DNA of 64,000 nt from Massilia sp. WG5 (GTDB lineage Bacteria > Pseudomonadota > Gammaproteobacteria > Burkholderiales > Burkholderiaceae_D): assembly GCF_001412595.2 (NCBI RefSeq), contig NZ_CP012640.2, positions 806,001-870,000 of the forward strand. Direction: 5' to 3'. Under the pieces are notes generated by a model. It did no database searches, was not told the origin of the DNA, and saw only the letters and a program-made list of their open reading frames with translations. The position numbers were made by a program, and so were the translations under genes. This document shows positions 60,643 to 64,000 of the stretch, piece by piece (within the stretch, counting starts at the first letter, position 1; every line of letters starts with the position of its first letter).

Positions 60643-61752
60643 TCAGAAGCTGTGGCGCAAGCCCGTCATCACGCCGTTCTGGACCTTGCCCGGCGCGGTC
60701 GTGCCGCCGGCGTCGAGCGCCACCGCCGCGGCGCCATGGTTGTCCATGCGCCCCACGCCCGCGTAGACGGCGCTGCGCTTCGACAGCGCATACATCAGGC
60801 GCGCCACCAGCATGTTCGTATCGTCCGCCGAACCCTTGAGGTTGCGGCGCGCCGCCTGCGCATCCAGCGTCAGGCGCCCCGTCAGCGGCACGCTCGCGCC
60901 CAGGTAGTAGAGATCGGACTCACTGACGCCGGCGGCGGCGAAGGTCTTGCGATCGATGACGCCGGCGCCCAGCTTGACCGTGCCCAGCAGGGCATAGCCG
61001 TTGACGGTCGCCCGGCGGTCGTAGTTGTCGCTGCTGGTGAGGCCGCCGGCGGCGCCCGTGTTCCCGTACAGCTTGTCGTAGGTCGCGTTGATGCCGATAC
61101 CGTTTCCGTCATAGCCGAGCAGCGCGGTGGTCTGGCGGCAGGCCCTGGCATTGCCCGGCACTTCGCCGGCGCAGCCGGTAGCCGACGGGCCGCCCGCCGC
61201 CGAGCCGTCGCGCCCGAAGCTCCAGGTTGCGCCGACACTGAACCCATGGAAGCTGCCGAGATAGCCGATGGCGTTGTCGCTGCGGGCGTTCGGCAGGTAA
61301 AGGTCGATGCTGTTGATCGAAAACAGGTTCGGCCCGAGCACGTCGCTTTTCGCCGTCGCCAGGTAAGTCATGTTCAGGATGCGGCCCAGCTGCAGCGTAC
61401 CCCATTGCCCGCGCAGCCCGATCCAGGCCTGGCGCCCGAAGACGCGGCCGCCCTGCCCCAGCACGCCGGTGTCGGGGTTGAAGCCGCTCTCCAGCGTGAA
61501 CACCGCCGCCAGCCCGCCGCCCAGGTCTTCGCTGCCGCGAAAGCCGATGCGCGAGGGCAGGCTGCCGGTCAGCGAAGGCATCTTCGTCACCGAGTGGCCG
61601 GCGGCATCGACCTTGCTCATGTGCGCCAGCGCCGCATCGACCAGGCCGTACACCGTTACCTGGCTCTGGGCCCGGGCGCCGCCGGCCGCGAAAGCCGATG
61701 CCAGCGCCATCGCGATTGCCGTGCCGCGCACACTGTTTGCTGCATTGTTCAT
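60643..61752 (-). CDS. Gram-negative outer-membrane porin (GBP-type), aromatic acid uptake
   Basis: The 369-residue product has a signal peptide ending 'GGARAQSQ', then 'VTVYGLVDAALAHM', the standard start of betaproteobacterial trimeric porins, 'IGFRGSEDLGGGLAAVFTLESGF' and a C-terminal Phe ('GLRHSF') for outer-membrane assembly. It follows benK by about 20 bp on the same strand, so it probably admits benzoate across the outer membrane. Confidence 0.92.
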   Translation of the reverse strand: MNNAANSVRGTAIAMALASAFAAGGARAQSQVTVYGLVDAALAHMSKVDAAGHSVTKMPSLTGSLPSRIGFRGSEDLGGGLAAVFTLESGFNPDTGVLGQGGRVFGRQAWIGLRGQWGTLQLGRILNMTYLATAKSDVLGPNLFSINSIDLYLPNARSDNAIGYLGSFHGFSVGATWSFGRDGSAAGGPSATGCAGEVPGNARACRQTTALLGYDGNGIGINATYDKLYGNTGAAGGLTSSDNYDRRATVNGYALLGTVKLGAGVIDRKTFAAAGVSESDLYYLGASVPLTGRLTLDAQAARRNLKGSADDTNMLVARLMYALSKRSAVYAGVGRMDNHGAAAVALDAGGTTAPGKVQNGVMTGLRHSF

Positions 61753-61772
61753 CCATGTCTCCTTGTGACTGT

Positions 61773-63128
61773 TCAGGCTTCGGACGGATCGGCCAGCGCG
61801 CCTTTGCCGATGGCGGGCACGGCGGAGGCGGACTTGCCATGACTGATCAGGGCGACCGATACCGCGGCGATGAGCGCCGGGATCGCCATCGCAATGAAGT
61901 TCTGCTGCAGCGGCAGCGCCATGCCGACCAGGGTGCCGATCACGATCGGCGCCAGGATCGCGCCGCTGCGGCCGACGCCGGACGCCCAGCCGATGCCGGT
62001 GGAGCGGATCGCGGTCGGGTAGAACTGGCCGGCGTAGGCATAGGTGACGATCTGGGTGCCGATGGTCGACGCGCCCGCCAGGCCGACCAGCAGGAACAGC
62101 ACCGGGGTCGGCACCGGGTAACCGAGCAGCGAGATCGACACCGCGGCCAGCGCATACATCCCGACCAGCACGTGCTTGATGTGGAAGCGGTCGGCCAGCC
62201 AGCCGCCGCCCACCGCGCCGATCACCGCGCCGAAGTTCAGCACCAGCACGAAGGTCAGCGCCGAGCCAAGGCTGTAGCCGGCGCCGGCCATCAGCTTGGC
62301 GAGCCAGGAGCTGAGCGCGTACACCATGAACAGGCACATGAAGAAGGCGATCCAGAACATGGCGGTCGAGAAGCCGCGGCCTTCCTGGAACAGCTTGCCG
62401 ATCGGCGCGCCCTCGGCGCGGTCGGCCTGCGCGACCTCGAAGCGGTCGCCCGGCGCCGCACGGTAGCCGGGCTCCATGCGCGCCAGGGTCTGCTGCAGTT
62501 CCGCGAAGCGCTGCCGCTTGACCAGGAAGGGCATCGATTCCGGCAGGTTTTTCAGGATGAAGGGAATCAGCAGCACCGGCACGCCGGCCGCCAGGAACAC
62601 CGACTGCCAGCCATGGTGCTCGATCAGGCCCTTGCCCAGCAGCGCCGCCAGCATCCCGCCCACCGCGTAGCCGCTGAACATCAGCGTCACCATGGTGGCG
62701 CGGATCTTCTTCGGCGAGTACTCGGTCATCTGGGCCACCACGTTCGGCATCACCCCGCCGATGCCGAGCCCCGCCAGGAAGCGCATGAGGCCGAATACAT
62801 AGGGGTCGCTGCTCATGCCGGCGCCCGCGGTGAACACGCTGAACAGCGCCAGGCAGATGACGATGGCGAGGCGCCGGCCGATACGATCGGCGATGGTGCC
62901 GAGGAAGATCGCGCCGAACATCATGCCGAACAGCGCCGAGCTGACCATGAAGCCGGCATTCTGGGCGGTGACGCCCATCTCCTTCATGATCGAAGGCAGC
63001 GCGATGCCGGCCACCGCGAGGTCGTAGCCGTCGCAGATGATGATGAGGGCGCACCAGGCCAGAATGCCGGCGTGGAAGCGGTTGAACCTGGCCCCGTCGG
63101 CCAGTTTGTGAATGTCGATCTGTCGCAT
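61773..63128 (-). CDS. benK: MFS aromatic acid:H+ symporter (BenK/PcaK, AAHS family)
   Basis: The 451-residue product has 12 helices and the AAHS landmarks: 'CDGYDLAVAGIALPSIMKEMG' in TM1 with the essential Asp residues, 'GTIADRIGRRLAIV' and 'YTYAGQFYPTAIRSTGIGWASGVGR'-like sequence in the C-half. It imports benzoate, or possibly 4-hydroxybenzoate. It lies between benE and the porin in one minus-strand operon facing the catabolic operon. Confidence 0.9.
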   Translation of the reverse strand: MRQIDIHKLADGARFNRFHAGILAWCALIIICDGYDLAVAGIALPSIMKEMGVTAQNAGFMVSSALFGMMFGAIFLGTIADRIGRRLAIVICLALFSVFTAGAGMSSDPYVFGLMRFLAGLGIGGVMPNVVAQMTEYSPKKIRATMVTLMFSGYAVGGMLAALLGKGLIEHHGWQSVFLAAGVPVLLIPFILKNLPESMPFLVKRQRFAELQQTLARMEPGYRAAPGDRFEVAQADRAEGAPIGKLFQEGRGFSTAMFWIAFFMCLFMVYALSSWLAKLMAGAGYSLGSALTFVLVLNFGAVIGAVGGGWLADRFHIKHVLVGMYALAAVSISLLGYPVPTPVLFLLVGLAGASTIGTQIVTYAYAGQFYPTAIRSTGIGWASGVGRSGAILAPIVIGTLVGMALPLQQNFIAMAIPALIAAVSVALISHGKSASAVPAIGKGALADPSEA

Positions 63129-63155
63129 GCTTGCTGTCTCCTTGTGGTTGATGTT

Positions 63156-64000
63156 TTAGGTCTTGTGCAGGATCCGGTAGGCCGCCAGCCCGATGACGAT
63201 GCCCCAGAAGGCAGCGCCCAGGCCGAGGAAGCTCATGCCCGAGGCCGTGGCGAGGAAGGTGATGAGGGAGGCTTCGCGGTGGTCCTCGGCCGCCATCACG
63301 CCGGCCAGGTTGGTGCCGATCGCGCCCAGCAGCGCCAGGCCGGCGAGGCAGGCGATCAGTTCCGCGGGCAGGGCCGCGAACAGCATCACGATCGAGCCGC
63401 CGAACAGGCCCGCCACCAGGTAGAACAGGCCGTTGGCGATGCCGGCCACGTAGCGCCGGCCCGGATCCTCGTGGGCGTCGCGGCCCGTGCACATGGCCGC
63501 CGTGATGGCGGCGATGGCGATCGTGATGCCGCCCGCGAAGGCCACCAGCAGCGACACCAGGCTGCTGGCCACGATCACCGGGCGCACCGGCGTCGCGTAG
63601 CCGGAAGTCCTCAGCACCGCGATGCCCGGCAGGTACTGGCCGGTCAGGGTGACCAGGACCAGCGGCAGCGCCAGGCTGAAGGTCGAGCGCCAGCTCCAGG
63701 CCGGCGCGATGAAATGCGGGACCACGAGTTCGACTTGCATCGCGGAGAAATGGGTCGCGCCGAGCAGCCAGGCGAGCAGCGCACCCGCGGCCATCAGCAG
63801 CACCACGCTGTAGCGCGGCAGGCAGCGCTTGAACACCAGGTAGGCCGCGATCATGCCGAAGGCCAGCGCGGGCAGCGAGCCGGCGGCCCTGAAGGCGTTC
63901 AGCCCGAACGGAACCAGGATCCCGGCCATCATGCCGCTGGCGATGCCCTTGGGGACATGGGCCATGATGCGCTCGAGGGAACCCGACAGGCCGATCAGCA
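63156..64000 (-). CDS. benE: Benzoate:H+ symporter BenE (5' part cut by window edge)
   Basis: The frame is open to the right edge. Upstream of the internal ATG at 63965 it continues with family-like 'LIGLSGSLERI', so that ATG is not the true start. The visible 281 residues are highly hydrophobic with 'FALPLVLVT'-type helices, 'GQYLPGIAVLRTSGY' and 'GITIAIAAITAAMCTG', as in BenE. Full members have about 390-400 residues. It precedes benK by 27 bp. Confidence 0.9.
   Translation of the reverse strand, partial: LIGLSGSLERIMAHVPKGIASGMMAGILVPFGLNAFRAAGSLPALAFGMIAAYLVFKRCLPRYSVVLLMAAGALLAWLLGATHFSAMQVELVVPHFIAPAWSWRSTFSLALPLVLVTLTGQYLPGIAVLRTSGYATPVRPVIVASSLVSLLVAFAGGITIAIAAITAAMCTGRDAHEDPGRRYVAGIANGLFYLVAGLFGGSIVMLFAALPAELIACLAGLALLGAIGTNLAGVMAAEDHREASLITFLATASGMSFLGLGAAFWGIVIGLAAYRILHKT

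Noticed and set aside
61773..63492. Long fused frame joining the porin gene to upstream sequence
   Set aside because: The porin has its own signal peptide at 61752; the upstream part is another frame of benK and benE.

Overview
The window is high-GC, densely coded bacterial chromosome. The 16S and 23S rRNA sequences, the LysR/GntR-controlled catabolic operons and the gene content suggest a betaproteobacterium of the family Oxalobacteraceae, Massilia/Telluria-like. This is a judgement from reading; no alignment was run. About 60 protein genes and one complete rRNA operon are supported. I see no tRNA, insertion sequence, prophage or CRISPR array.

Left part (1-17.7 kb): mostly housekeeping and accessory genes. 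These are a DUF2784 protein cut by the window edge, a secreted SYLF protein, a PhaC-related hydrolase with a serine nucleophile, lldD with a TauE/SafE exporter, a TRIC-type channel, a xanthine/uracil-type permease, an orphan fdhD, a small protein coupled to fetAB (iron-export ABC transporter), a PYROXD2-like oxidoreductase, DedA plus a four-repeat DUF347 membrane protein, a remnant of a malonate decarboxylase locus (mdcG/mdcH ends), an MBL-fold hydrolase with a DUF1272 protein, an MFS transporter, a SYLF lipoprotein and an Ala/Pro/Lys-rich exported protein.

Catabolic cluster 1 (17.8-26.4 kb): a GntR/FCD regulator and a 1014-residue FAD/Fe-S dehydrogenase diverge from a class V aminotransferase, an ACS-type MFS permease, a crotonase lacking both usual glutamates and a CaiB/BaiF CoA-transferase. 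Two TTGTAT/ATACAA palindromes lie in the divergent promoter region. The substrate is not identifiable from sequence.

Middle (26.4-37.3 kb): a DHA2-type MFS pump, a Tat-exported molybdopterin oxidoreductase with its cytochrome b, an acyl-CoA ligase, several alpha/beta hydrolases, a carboxymuconolactone decarboxylase-like protein, an L,D-transpeptidase, a cytochrome c, a SUI1/YciH protein and a YdjM-like membrane protein.

Tetronate cluster (37.5-43.2 kb): a SAF-domain dehydrogenase broken by an amber codon and a +1 frameshift, a TctC-type binding protein, otnK, otnC and denD (3-oxo-tetronate kinase and decarboxylase, D-erythronate dehydrogenase). The denD frame has no stop where the family ends. 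It runs antisense through the rRNA terminator and the 5S gene.

rRNA operon (43.0-48.2 kb, minus strand): promoter, boxA, 16S, a spacer without tRNA genes, 23S, 5S and terminator.

Right part (48.3-64 kb): a DODA-type dioxygenase / hydrolase / DoxX / unknown-protein operon resembling quinone-detoxification modules, two LysR regulators flanking a leaderless solute-binding protein, and then the benzoate catabolic locus. That locus has catR divergent from catB-catC-catA-benABCD-pcaD, which takes benzoate through catechol and muconate to beta-ketoadipate. Facing it is a porin-benK-benE uptake operon; benE is cut by the right edge. The final steps (pcaIJ, pcaF) are not in the window.
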